A stretch of DNA of 8,183 bases from NCBI GenBank assembly GCA_900772715.1, contig CAAGRN010000195.1, positions 1 through 8,183 on the forward strand, written 5' to 3'. The position numbers and the translations under genes were made by a program. Shown piece after piece: positions 1-6,008 of the stretch; the stretch's first letter is position 1; each line of letters starts with the position of its first letter. The notes under the pieces are model-generated. The model did no database searches. It saw nothing but the letters and a program-made list of their open reading frames with translations, and had not been told where the DNA came from. Source of the stretch: an uncultured Subdoligranulum sp. (GTDB lineage Bacteria; Bacillota_A; Clostridia; Oscillospirales; Ruminococcaceae).

Positions 1-432
1 CAGCCCTGCGGACGCGCGGGCGTTACCGCCACGGTGGGGCAGGGCGGCAAGACCTTTTTGCTGCGCGCCGATATGGACGGGGGCAAAGGGCATGGCGGCG
101 GTGACATGGATCATCAGCGCGGCATCGACCCCCTGCAAAACCCCGGCGGCGATCATATCCGCCGAGCCTTCAAAAATTTCCTCGGCAGGCTGGAACATCA
201 GCTTAACGGTGCCTTGCAGCTCGCTTTCGTGCTGCTTTAACAGGCGCGCGGCTTCCAGCAGCATGGCGGTGTGCATATCGTGTCCGCAGGCGTGCATCTT
301 GCCGGGTACCTCGCTGGCAAAGTCCACGCCGGATGCCTCCTGCACGGGCAGGGCGTCCATATCGGCGCGCAGCAAAAAGGTCTTGCCGCCCTGCCCCACC
401 GTGGCGGTAACGCCCGCGCGTCCGCAGGGCTG
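1..432. repeat. Exact 79-bp inverted repeat (arms 1-79 and 354-432) inside the M20 gene
   Basis: Bases 1-79 are the perfect reverse complement of 354-432, and the match stops sharply at base 80/353. The arms are 274 bp apart. The right arm is ordinary M20 coding sequence, covering the conserved RADMD motif. The left arm sits where the gene should continue past residue 170, and it begins exactly at base 1 of the window. I infer a fold-back chimera or an assembly-graph end rather than a biological inverted repeat, since it destroys a conserved gene and coincides with the edge. Confidence 0.95.
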
Positions 433-588
433 CGGGGCATAGCCCAGCTCGGTCAGGCGGCGGGTGACGTACTGCACGGCATAGTCGATGTCAAACCCTG
501 TGCCGGGGTGGGCGTGCAGGGCGTGGCGGTCGGCGGCGATGGCAGCGGCGTCGGCGCGGGCCTCGGACAAAATTTGTTGGTTCAGCAT
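1..588 (-). CDS. M20-family amidohydrolase/peptidase, N-terminal part, 3' end missing and replaced by a fold-back
   Basis: Product: a metal-dependent amidohydrolase of the M20 family (M20D, hippurate hydrolase / N-acyl-amino-acid deacylase type). It would hydrolyse an N-acyl or peptide-like amide bond in the cytoplasm; the substrate cannot be read from sequence. Seen: metal-site motifs RADMDALPV (residues 74-82), MHACGHDMHTA (98-108) and FQPAEE (132-137), in the order and spacing usual for the family, followed by MIHVTAAMPF near 159-168. The start at 588 has AAGGAAGGTG about 6 bases upstream and a good promoter behind it. About 169 residues are authentic; the family usually runs to about 380-400, so less than half is present. 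From about residue 170 the frame stays open to the window edge, but it reads the antisense of its own codons (bases 1-79 are an inverted copy of 354-432). The last 26 residues are therefore not real M20 protein. No signal peptide is seen. It is divided from the sugar genes by a terminator. Confidence 0.88.
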   Translation of the reverse strand, partial: MLNQQILSEARADAAAIAADRHALHAHPGTGFDIDYAVQYVTRRLTELGYAPQPCGRAGVTATVGQGGKTFLLRADMDALPVQEASGVDFASEVPGKMHACGHDMHTAMLLEAARLLKQHESELQGTVKLMFQPAEEIFEGSADMIAAGVLQGVDAALMIHVTAAMPFAPVHIGAQQKGLAALPHRGGNARASAGL

Positions 589-612
589 ACAAAACACCTT
601 CCTTTGTATAGT

Positions 613-641
613 AGCATACCCAGAAACCGCGCGGCAGTCAA
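613..641 (-). promoter_or_regulatory. Sigma-A-type promoter of the M20 gene
   Basis: On the minus strand TTGACT (641-636) and TATGCT (618-613) are separated by exactly 17 bases. The predicted transcript would start near 606, leaving a leader of only about 18 bases, with the ribosome binding site AAGGAAGGTG (604-595) almost at its 5' end. It lies downstream of the symporter terminator, so the M20 gene is a separate transcription unit. Confidence 0.75.
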
Positions 642-670
642 CGGGTATTTGTTAATTTTTGCCGGGGTAA

Positions 671-700
671 ACAAAAATCCCGCCCCTTGCGGGGCGGGAT
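671..700 (-). terminator. Intrinsic terminator after the GPH symporter gene
   Basis: A perfect 10-bp GC-rich stem (677-686 with 691-700, loop 687-690) is followed on the minus strand by TTTTTGT. It begins about 10 bases after the symporter stop codon at 710-712, the normal position for a rho-independent terminator. It closes the sugar-use genes off from the M20 gene. On the plus strand the trailing T run (706-711) is separated from the stem, so it is mainly a minus-strand terminator. Confidence 0.93.
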
Positions 701-709
701 GGCGCATTT

Positions 710-2272
710 TTAGCGGTAGCTTTCGGGCAGCTGGTCCAGGGTCTGCCATTTCTGCATGGCATCCTCCAAGGTCATACCGTTCGCCACGGCGTCGCGGCGG
801 CAGGCATTGACGGCTTGGATCTCCTTCATCTTTTCGCCGGTCAGAGCATAGCCCTTCATGGCGATCAGCGTAGCCGCCCACGCGACCATCGGGATGACGC
901 AGAACAGCGCAATGACGACCACGTTCATACCGGGGGTGTAGGGGTCATACTGGGTGGGCAGGCTCTGCAAGCCCACAAAGCTGACGGCAATGCCCACCAC
1001 GGTGGCGGACAGGCTGGACACCAGCTTGTCAACCAGGCTGAACAGCGTACCCATAATGCCGGGGATATAGTTGCCGCTGCGGTAGGTTTCGTAGTCGGAG
1101 CAGTCGGCGACCATGGGGATGGGCATATCGGCGGTGGCGTAGTACGCGCCGTAGCCGACGCCGAAGAAGGCGATAAACAAAACGGTGTAGAGGTTGAGCG
1201 CCAGACCGTTTTCACCCAAGATGGACAGGGTGAAGCCGTCGCCCTTGCCCCAGAGCAGCAGCAGGACGAACACGCCCACATAGCACACCAGCGCCACGGT
1301 GACGTACTTCATCAGGCTGGCTTTTTGCCCGTGCTTCTGGCTGGTGCGCACGGTCAGCAGGAAGAACGGCACGCTGAACACATAGCCCAGCACCATCATG
1401 GGCAGGTACAGCCCGTCGTAGTCGCCCATCATGCAGCCGTACAGCATACACAGCACGGTGGTGTTGGTGGCGATGGACAGCGCCAGCTTGCAGCCGGCAC
1501 CCGCCACCATCAGGCGCTGCATGGGGGTGTTTTCCTTGATGATGCGGATATACTGGCTGATCTTGACCTTTTCGGTGCTGCCGCCGACGCCGAAATACTT
1601 GGGCTGGTCTTTTTCCCAGATGCCGATGACGGCAAGGCAGGTCAGCGCCAGCGAGATGACGATGCCCACGGGCGCCAGCGTGCGGAAGAACCCGGCGGAG
1701 GCATAACCGCCCTCAAACTTTTTGGCGAGGATGGGGGCAAAGAACTGCATCGCGCCCATGCCCAGCAGACTACCGACGGTGTTGAAAATGGTAAACAGCG
1801 GGCGCTGCTTGGGGTCGTTGGTCAGAACCGTCTGCCCGGAACGGGTGCAGCTGGTCTGGAAGGTGTAGCCGATGACCCACACCGCATACAGCGCCACAAA
1901 GGCGGCATAGCGGGCGGCGGTGGCGGCGGCGGGGATCTGCGGGGTCAGGCAGTAGAGCGCCAGAACGCTGGCTGCCATGATCAGGTTGCCGATGACCATA
2001 AACGGACGGAATTTGCCGAACTTGCCGTTGGTGCGATCCATCAGCGCGCCGATGACGGGGTCGGTGATGGCGTCAAACAGACGCATACCGGTGACCATAA
2101 CCGACGCAAACAGCATACTGAGTGCCAGCACCTTGCTGCCGAAGGTTGCAATATAAGAAAGCACCAGAACATAGTAGACGTTGGTGGCACCGTTGTTCAG
2201 CGGGAACAGCACCAGCTGGTACAGCTTGGCGCGGTTCATACCATTGGCGTTGGGGGCTGTTGTTTCACTCAT
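710..2272 (-). CDS. GPH-family (MelB-like) glycoside/pentoside/hexuronide:cation symporter
   Basis: A 520-residue polytopic inner-membrane transporter of the major facilitator superfamily, GPH branch, expected to have 12 helices and to bring in a small glycoside with Na+ or H+. Seen: the N-terminal signature with paired acids D67 and D71 in FDAITDPVIG, which correspond to the cation-site Asp55/Asp59 of E. coli MelB. The loop DRTNGKFGKFRP follows (79-90). In the C half come ADCSDYETYRSG (389-400) and FSLVDKLVSSL (411-421), whose K416 matches the MelB helix XI lysine. A hydrophilic tail follows residue 472. The start at 2272 has AGGAG at 2288-2284, with an 11-base gap that is slightly long. The gene follows a GH2 and a GH3 glycosidase on the same strand, so beta-galactosides or beta-glucosides are the likely cargo (inference). 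A terminator-like hairpin (2311-2338) sits just ahead of it, so expression probably depends on read-through. Confidence 0.93.
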   Translation of the reverse strand: MSETTAPNANGMNRAKLYQLVLFPLNNGATNVYYVLVLSYIATFGSKVLALSMLFASVMVTGMRLFDAITDPVIGALMDRTNGKFGKFRPFMVIGNLIMAASVLALYCLTPQIPAAATAARYAAFVALYAVWVIGYTFQTSCTRSGQTVLTNDPKQRPLFTIFNTVGSLLGMGAMQFFAPILAKKFEGGYASAGFFRTLAPVGIVISLALTCLAVIGIWEKDQPKYFGVGGSTEKVKISQYIRIIKENTPMQRLMVAGAGCKLALSIATNTTVLCMLYGCMMGDYDGLYLPMMVLGYVFSVPFFLLTVRTSQKHGQKASLMKYVTVALVCYVGVFVLLLLWGKGDGFTLSILGENGLALNLYTVLFIAFFGVGYGAYYATADMPIPMVADCSDYETYRSGNYIPGIMGTLFSLVDKLVSSLSATVVGIAVSFVGLQSLPTQYDPYTPGMNVVVIALFCVIPMVAWAATLIAMKGYALTGEKMKEIQAVNACRRDAVANGMTLEDAMQKWQTLDQLPESYR

Positions 2273-2301
2273 AGTAAGACCAACTCCTGTGCGTTAAAGT
2301 T

Positions 2302-2338
2302 GAAAAAATAGCAGGGGCGGGGCAAGCCCCGCCCCTGC
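2302..2338 (-). terminator. Strong terminator/attenuator hairpin immediately upstream of the GPH gene
   Basis: The arms 2311-2323 and 2326-2338 are perfectly complementary over 13 bp, almost all G and C. On the minus strand the stem is followed by TATTTTTTC (2310-2302), which makes a textbook intrinsic terminator. It lies about 14 bases upstream of the symporter ribosome binding site, too close for a promoter to fit between. It is therefore either the end of the GH3 transcript with partial read-through, or an attenuator in the symporter leader. Its TGCAGGGGC edge resembles the tags of the nearby palindromic repeats. Confidence 0.8.
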
Positions 2339-2367
2339 ACGGTCGTTTGGATATTGCGGATGGAATC

Positions 2368-2580
2368 AGCCTGTCGATAAACCCAACAGGACGATTGCGA
2401 ACTTCCGGCTGGTTTGTAGGGAGGGGTCTTGACCCCTCCTTGCAACCTAACCGATAGTACGATATAGCGGGAAACCGCGCGCCATTCGGCGCGATTTTAT
2501 GCGCTGCGCGCAGCCAGCGGTGCGGATGGGTCAAGACCCATCCCTACATTACTGCCCGCAAAAGGGATTTTCGACAGGCT
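2368..2580. mobile_element. Possible MITE-like 213-bp element with terminal inverted repeats, enclosing a palindromic mosaic
   Basis: The sequence AGCCTGTCGA (2368-2377) recurs inverted at 2571-2580. With the next 7 bases the two ends match at 15 of 17 positions (2368-2384 against 2564-2580). The block carries no gene. It contains the palindrome pair at 2414-2548 and two further GC-rich inverted repeats (around 2479-2493 and 2500-2515). I see no clear target-site duplication, so mobility is a guess. It may simply be the outer arms of a larger repeat unit. Confidence 0.4.
2414..2548. repeat. Composite palindromic repeat 1 (TGTAGGG-hairpin / GCGGGAAACCGC / hairpin-CCCTACA)
   Basis: Left unit: a hairpin with arms 2414-2428 and 2431-2445, tagged TGTAGGG and with core GGGGTCTTGACCCC. 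Middle: the small hairpin motif GCGGGAAACCGC at 2467-2478. Right unit: inverted palindrome 2524-2532/2535-2543, with core GGGTCAAGACCC (the same core read from the other strand), closing with CCCTACA at 2542-2548. The left unit is preceded by TTCCGGCTGGTTTG (2403-2416), which is shared with the repeats near 5810 and 5849. The arrangement resembles REP/BIME mosaics. It lies in the 346-bp gene-free gap between the GH3 and GPH genes. Confidence 0.75.
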
Positions 2581-2618
2581 TAGTTTTCCCAAAAAGGGAA
2601 GGCATTTGCGAAGGAATC

Positions 2619-5618
2619 TTACTTCTTCTTCTGTGCCTTCAGTTCCTTTTTAAAGGTCTTGTAGGCGGTGTACTCGGCGGTCTTGCGGAACTTCTTGCCG
2701 CCCAGCACCCACAGCACGGTAAAGACAACGAACAGCACCGCGGAGATGCGGGCAATGTTCTTGAGCATGCTTACCAGAGGCAGCTCATGCACCTTGACGG
2801 TGGTGTCAGCGCCGACGCCGTTCATACCGCAGGAGTTGGCGATGGCGTACAGGTTGTGGTGGCAGGCCTCGCGCATGGCGGTAACGATGACGGGGTCGTT
2901 CTTGTACTGGGGCAGGGTGTCGGTGACGAAGGACATCATAGCGTCGTAGATGGACACACCGGCCAGAACGCCGTCGGGACCGTTGACATACTGGGTCAGA
3001 ACGTTATCGGTGATGATCATACCGTCGCAGCCCCACTCGTTGCGCAGGATGCCGGTGACCAGACCGTAGTTGCCGCCGGACCAGACAGCGCCCCAGCGGG
3101 TGTAGGCGATCATAACGCCGTTGCCGTTGCCGACCTCGACGGGAGCCTGGAAGGCTTTCAGGTAGACTTCACGGGCAGCCTGCTCGTTCAGCCAGACGCC
3201 CAGACCGATACGGTCCTGCTCGCAGTCGTTCAGGGCAAAGTGCTTCATAACCACGTGGACGCCCTTTGCCTGAATGGCGGCGACCTCGTAGGCGCTCATC
3301 ATACCGGACAGGAAGCCGTCCTCGGAGTAGTACTCGAAGTTACGACCGCCGTAGGGAGTGCGGTGGATGTTGTTGCCGGGACCGTACAGGCAGGCAATGT
3401 TGGCGTTCAGGCAGTTGTTGCCGATGACCTTGCCGATCTCGGTCATGATCTCGGTGTTGAAGGTGGCAGCCATCACGTCCTCAGAGGTGAAGGCAGTGGC
3501 GGTCAGCTGGGTCTTGTCGCTGCCCAGCAGGCTGGCGGTCAGACCCTGGGGACCGTTCTCGTCACGGGTGCCGGGGGCTTCCACGCTCTTGATGGGCATG
3601 GTCCAGTGGAAAGCGTCGCCGATCAGGGAGTTCATCTCGTCGAAGGTCATCTGATCCAGCAGCTCGTCCCACTTGGGATCGTTGTAGTCCAGACCGATCA
3701 TATCGTACAGCTTGACGCCGTTCTTGGCGCCCAGGGTGGGCATCTCGACGCTCTCGTAGTCGGCAGCGTCGTAGCGGATGTCCTTCAGGTCCTTCTTGAG
3801 CAGCTCGGTCAGGGTCAGCTTGACGGTTTCGGTGGGCAGGGTGCCGTTCCAGTCAGAGCGGCTCAGCCAGGTCACGGTTTCCTCGATGCCCTCGTACAGG
3901 TTGGGGTCGGCGCTGGACAGCTGGTTGGTGATGGCGGTGCCGTTTTCGCTGGTGGCGTAGGTGGTGGTGTCGAGGGCGTCCTCGGTCCAGGTGTAGGTCA
4001 GGTCGGCGTTGCCGTCGGCGGTCATCTTGCCGTTGGTGCTTTCAACGGTGTAGCCCTTGGCAGCCAGAATGTTGTTGACAGCGTTGTGAGCATCGGTGGC
4101 GGCGGTGAAGTAGTAATCACCGGCGTCCAGGATGTAGGTGCCGGCACCGTAGCTGTCGTAGGAAGCGATGTCGCGCTTGTTGACGGTCATGGACAGGGTC
4201 TCGGAAGCGCCCGGCTCGATCACGCCGGTCTTGCCGAAGCCGACCAGAGAAACGGCAGACTTCTCGACACCGTTCTGCTTATCGTAGTCGGTGTAGGGGC
4301 TCTGGACATAGACCTGCACGGTCTTTTTGCCCGCCATATCACCGGTGTTGGTGACCTTGACGGTGACGGTGTAGGTGTCATCGGCGGCATTGTAGTTGAC
4401 GTTCATGTCGCTGATGTCATAGCTGGTGTAGCTCATGCCGTAGCCGAAGGGGTATGCCACGATGTCGCCGTAGGCGTAGTCGCCTGCGTTGCCGTTGCCG
4501 GTGACGAAGTCCTCGTAGCGGGTCTCGTAGTACTTGTAGCCTACATAGATGCCCTCCTGGTAGATCATGTAGGACTTTGCCTTGGCGGAAACATCGCCGC
4601 CCTCCACGTAACCTTCGTAGGTGGTGGGGGTGAAGTTCCACATAGCGGGGGCGCTGTAGTTGTCGTAGCAGTAGGTATCGACCAAGCTGCCGGAGGGGTT
4701 GACCTTGCCGGTCAGGATCTCGGCAACGGCGTTGATGCCGGAGATGCCCACGTCACCGATCCACAAAGCGGCGTCGATGTCGTACTCGTTGTTCTTGAGG
4801 AAATCGACCTGCAGGGCGTTGGCGGAGTTGATCAGCACGATGGTCTTTTTGACGATGCCGTTCTTCTTCATCTCGGCAACGTTCTGCAGCATTTCCTTCT
4901 CGTTGTCGTCGAGCGCCAGATAGTTGACCTCGCCGTAGGAAAGGTCAGCGCCCTCGCCGCCGACGCGGGACAGGGTCACGATGGCGGCATCGCCGTACTG
5001 GGCAACGCTGTTCTTGACCTCGTCGGTGTAGACGTTCCAAGGCACCTCGGCGGTGACCTCACTGGCGGTGGCAACGGTGCCGCTCTTGGAGCGGGCGTAG
5101 TCCTTGCCGGCGCCGGTGGTGTAGAAGTCCCACAGGGTGGGGTTGACGGTGACACCGACCTTTTCGAGGGCGGTGCGCAGGGTGTCGGCGGTGGAGGCAT
5201 CAATGTTGCCGGAACCGGTGCCGCCGTACACAAGGTTGACGCTGCTGCTGGAGAAGGTGCTGACCTTCGCGTCGGCAGCCAGAGGCAGCGCGTTGTTGTT
5301 GTTCATCAGCAGGGCAGCGCCCTCGGCCTCGACCTGCTGGGTCAAAGCCAGACCGTAGTTGACCATCTCCTCGGCGGAGTTGAAGTCACTGGTGTAATAC
5401 TGGGCGTTGGTGTCCTCGTTCTCCAGCTCCCAGAAGGTGCCGCCGTAGAAAGCGGCGAGGGTGTTGTCGAACTTTGCAGCCAGTACGGACAAAGGCACGG
5501 AAACGACCATAACGATCGCGCAGAGGATCGTCAGGACTTTCCACAGCGTAATGGTCTTACGCTTAGCCTTTTTGTAGGCTTTTTTCAAAGCCTTTTTTTG
5601 GGTCTTTACGTCTTCCAT
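2619..5618 (-). CDS. Membrane-anchored glycoside hydrolase family 3 enzyme with reversed domain order (beta-glucosidase-like)
   Basis: A 999-residue exo-acting beta-glycosidase, probably beta-glucosidase-like, predicted to sit outside the cell on the membrane. Domain order is the reverse of most GH3 enzymes. The alpha/beta sandwich domain comes first (about 85-400), with SRVGGEGADL (217-226; E222 is the candidate acid/base) and EGIYVGYKYYET (355-366). A fibronectin III-like domain follows (about 405-515). The catalytic barrel comes last (about 640-930), with NGPQGL (688-693), NIHRTPYGGRNFEYYSED (750-767), KHF (792-794) and GMIITDN (866-872), where D871 is the predicted nucleophile. One hydrophobic helix lies at 24-48 after a lysine-rich start, and another at about 951-974 before a lysine-rich tail, so both ends should be cytoplasmic. 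The start at 5618 is chosen for AAGGAG at 5632-5627, 8 bases upstream. A longer in-frame start at 5750 would run through a palindromic repeat and is rejected. Reversed GH3 enzymes are known from Ruminococcus and Butyrivibrio. Confidence 0.93.
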   Translation of the reverse strand: MEDVKTQKKALKKAYKKAKRKTITLWKVLTILCAIVMVVSVPLSVLAAKFDNTLAAFYGGTFWELENEDTNAQYYTSDFNSAEEMVNYGLALTQQVEAEGAALLMNNNNALPLAADAKVSTFSSSSVNLVYGGTGSGNIDASTADTLRTALEKVGVTVNPTLWDFYTTGAGKDYARSKSGTVATASEVTAEVPWNVYTDEVKNSVAQYGDAAIVTLSRVGGEGADLSYGEVNYLALDDNEKEMLQNVAEMKKNGIVKKTIVLINSANALQVDFLKNNEYDIDAALWIGDVGISGINAVAEILTGKVNPSGSLVDTYCYDNYSAPAMWNFTPTTYEGYVEGGDVSAKAKSYMIYQEGIYVGYKYYETRYEDFVTGNGNAGDYAYGDIVAYPFGYGMSYTSYDISDMNVNYNAADDTYTVTVKVTNTGDMAGKKTVQVYVQSPYTDYDKQNGVEKSAVSLVGFGKTGVIEPGASETLSMTVNKRDIASYDSYGAGTYILDAGDYYFTAATDAHNAVNNILAAKGYTVESTNGKMTADGNADLTYTWTEDALDTTTYATSENGTAITNQLSSADPNLYEGIEETVTWLSRSDWNGTLPTETVKLTLTELLKKDLKDIRYDAADYESVEMPTLGAKNGVKLYDMIGLDYNDPKWDELLDQMTFDEMNSLIGDAFHWTMPIKSVEAPGTRDENGPQGLTASLLGSDKTQLTATAFTSEDVMAATFNTEIMTEIGKVIGNNCLNANIACLYGPGNNIHRTPYGGRNFEYYSEDGFLSGMMSAYEVAAIQAKGVHVVMKHFALNDCEQDRIGLGVWLNEQAAREVYLKAFQAPVEVGNGNGVMIAYTRWGAVWSGGNYGLVTGILRNEWGCDGMIITDNVLTQYVNGPDGVLAGVSIYDAMMSFVTDTLPQYKNDPVIVTAMREACHHNLYAIANSCGMNGVGADTTVKVHELPLVSMLKNIARISAVLFVVFTVLWVLGGKKFRKTAEYTAYKTFKKELKAQKKK

Positions 5619-5632
5619 CTTGTTTTCTCCTT
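5619..5632 (-). promoter_or_regulatory. Ribosome binding site that fixes the GH3 start
   Basis: AAGGAG at 5632-5627 with an 8-base gap to the ATG at 5618-5616. This decides in favour of the MEDVKT start over the 44-residue longer frame. A second copy of GGAGAAAAC lies 17 bases further upstream (5645-5637), so the leader carries a short tandem of SD-like sequence. Confidence 0.85.
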
Positions 5633-5714
5633 GTTGGTTTTCTCCATGGGTTTCTATAAACAAACCGCTTAACAGCGGGTCGTTACGAAGGGGGGTATTT
5701 TGAAGTGAGCGCTC

Positions 5715-5807
5715 TGTAGGGGCGGCATATATGCCGCCCGCAGCAACCACGCCGGCAAATCGACCTGACGGGCAAACCGCACGGGACGCATATATGCGTC
5801 CCCTACA
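5715..5807. repeat. Composite palindromic repeat 2 (TGTAGGG-hairpin / CGGGCAAACCGC / hairpin-CCCTACA)
   Basis: Left unit: tag TGTAGGG (5715-5721) and a perfect 20-base palindrome at 5720-5739 centred on GCATATATGC. Middle: CGGGCAAACCGC at 5769-5780. Right unit: a perfect 20-base palindrome at 5783-5802, with the same GCATATATGC centre but different arms, closing with CCCTACA (5801-5807). The sequence after it, AAACCTGCCGGAA, is the inverted counterpart of the flank preceding composite repeat 1. It lies in the untranslated region upstream of the GH3 gene. Confidence 0.75.
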
Positions 5808-5835
5808 AACCTGCCGGAAATTTGCATTTTCCCGA

Positions 5836-5841
5836 ATTATA
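5836..5841 (-). promoter_or_regulatory. Possible -10 box for the GH3 gene
   Basis: TATAAT on the minus strand, in the only AT-rich pocket (5820-5848) between two inverted copies of the TTCCGG...TTTGTAGGG flank. No good -35 hexamer is seen at 16-18 bases; TACAAA is the best and matches only 3 of 6. If used, the transcript would carry composite repeat 2 in a leader of about 210 bases. An alternative TATAGA at 5658-5653 also lacks a -35. Confidence 0.35.
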
Positions 5842-5858
5842 ACTTACCTTCCGGTTGT

Positions 5859-5963
5859 TTGTAGGGAGGGGTCTTGACCCCTCCTTGCCGTTTTGCGGTA
5901 ACGTGAACCACGCGGGCAAACCGCCGCCTTTTTTGAATGTGCGCGCGCGGCGCGCACTCCACA
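5859..5963. repeat. Composite palindromic repeat 3 (TGTAGGG-hairpin / GCGGGCAAACCGC / GC palindrome-CTCCACA)
   Basis: Left unit: a hairpin with arms 5859-5873 and 5876-5890, the same as the left unit of composite repeat 1 up to the last two bases. It has the same TTCCGG-TTTG flank before it (5849-5860). Middle: GCGGGCAAACCGC at 5912-5924, 21 bases after the hairpin just as in repeat 1. Right unit: an 8-bp GC stem 5939-5946/5950-5957 closing with CTCCACA, which I take as a degenerate CCCTACA. It lies just after the GH2 gene. Confidence 0.65.
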
Positions 5964-6001
5964 TTTATTATTTATTATTTCTTATCTATTATTTAAAAAA
6001 A
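5964..6001. other. AT-rich tract after the GH2 stop codon
   Basis: A run of TTTATTATTTATTATTT-like tandem units followed by seven A's, in sharp contrast to the GC-rich surroundings. On the minus strand the GH2 stop (6011-6009) is followed within about 8 bases by CCTTTTTTT. I see only a weak 6-bp stem (AAAGGC/GCCTTT, loop about 30 bases) ahead of it. It may therefore be a poor terminator or none, allowing GH2 transcription to run on toward the GH3 gene. Confidence 0.5.
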
Positions 6002-6008
6002 GGCTTGC

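Noticed and set aside
815..2311. Plus-strand open frame opposite the symporter gene
   Set aside because: The protein is rich in H, Q, G and D with no domain. It mirrors the hydrophobic codons of the transporter on the other strand.
2586..2600. Small hairpin TTCCC-AAAAA-GGGAA just after the GH3 stop as a terminator
   Set aside because: The stem has only 5 pairs and is not followed by a T tract on the minus strand. The hairpin at 2311-2338 is far stronger.
5606..5647. A 13-codon leader frame (MEKTNKEKTRWKT) overlapping the GH3 start
   Set aside because: It has no ribosome binding site of its own and arises from the repeated GGAGAAAAC around the real site. Nothing else suggests a regulatory leader peptide.
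2499..5672. A plus-strand open frame of over 1000 codons opposite the GH3 gene
   Set aside because: It is the mirror of a GC-rich coding sequence. The translation is low-complexity (rich in G, V, D, H, Q), has no recognisable family motifs and covers intergenic repeats. The minus-strand frame has clear GH3 motifs and a ribosome binding site.
5665..5678. CCGCT-TAAC-AGCGG inverted repeat as a catabolite (cre) or repressor site for the GH3 gene
   Set aside because: The arms are only 5 bp, the spacing does not fit the cre consensus, and no convincing promoter lies beside it.
5619..5750. A 44-residue N-terminal extension of the GH3 protein
   Set aside because: It would translate through composite palindromic repeat 2, lacks a ribosome binding site and would bury the lysine-rich start that normally precedes the membrane helix.
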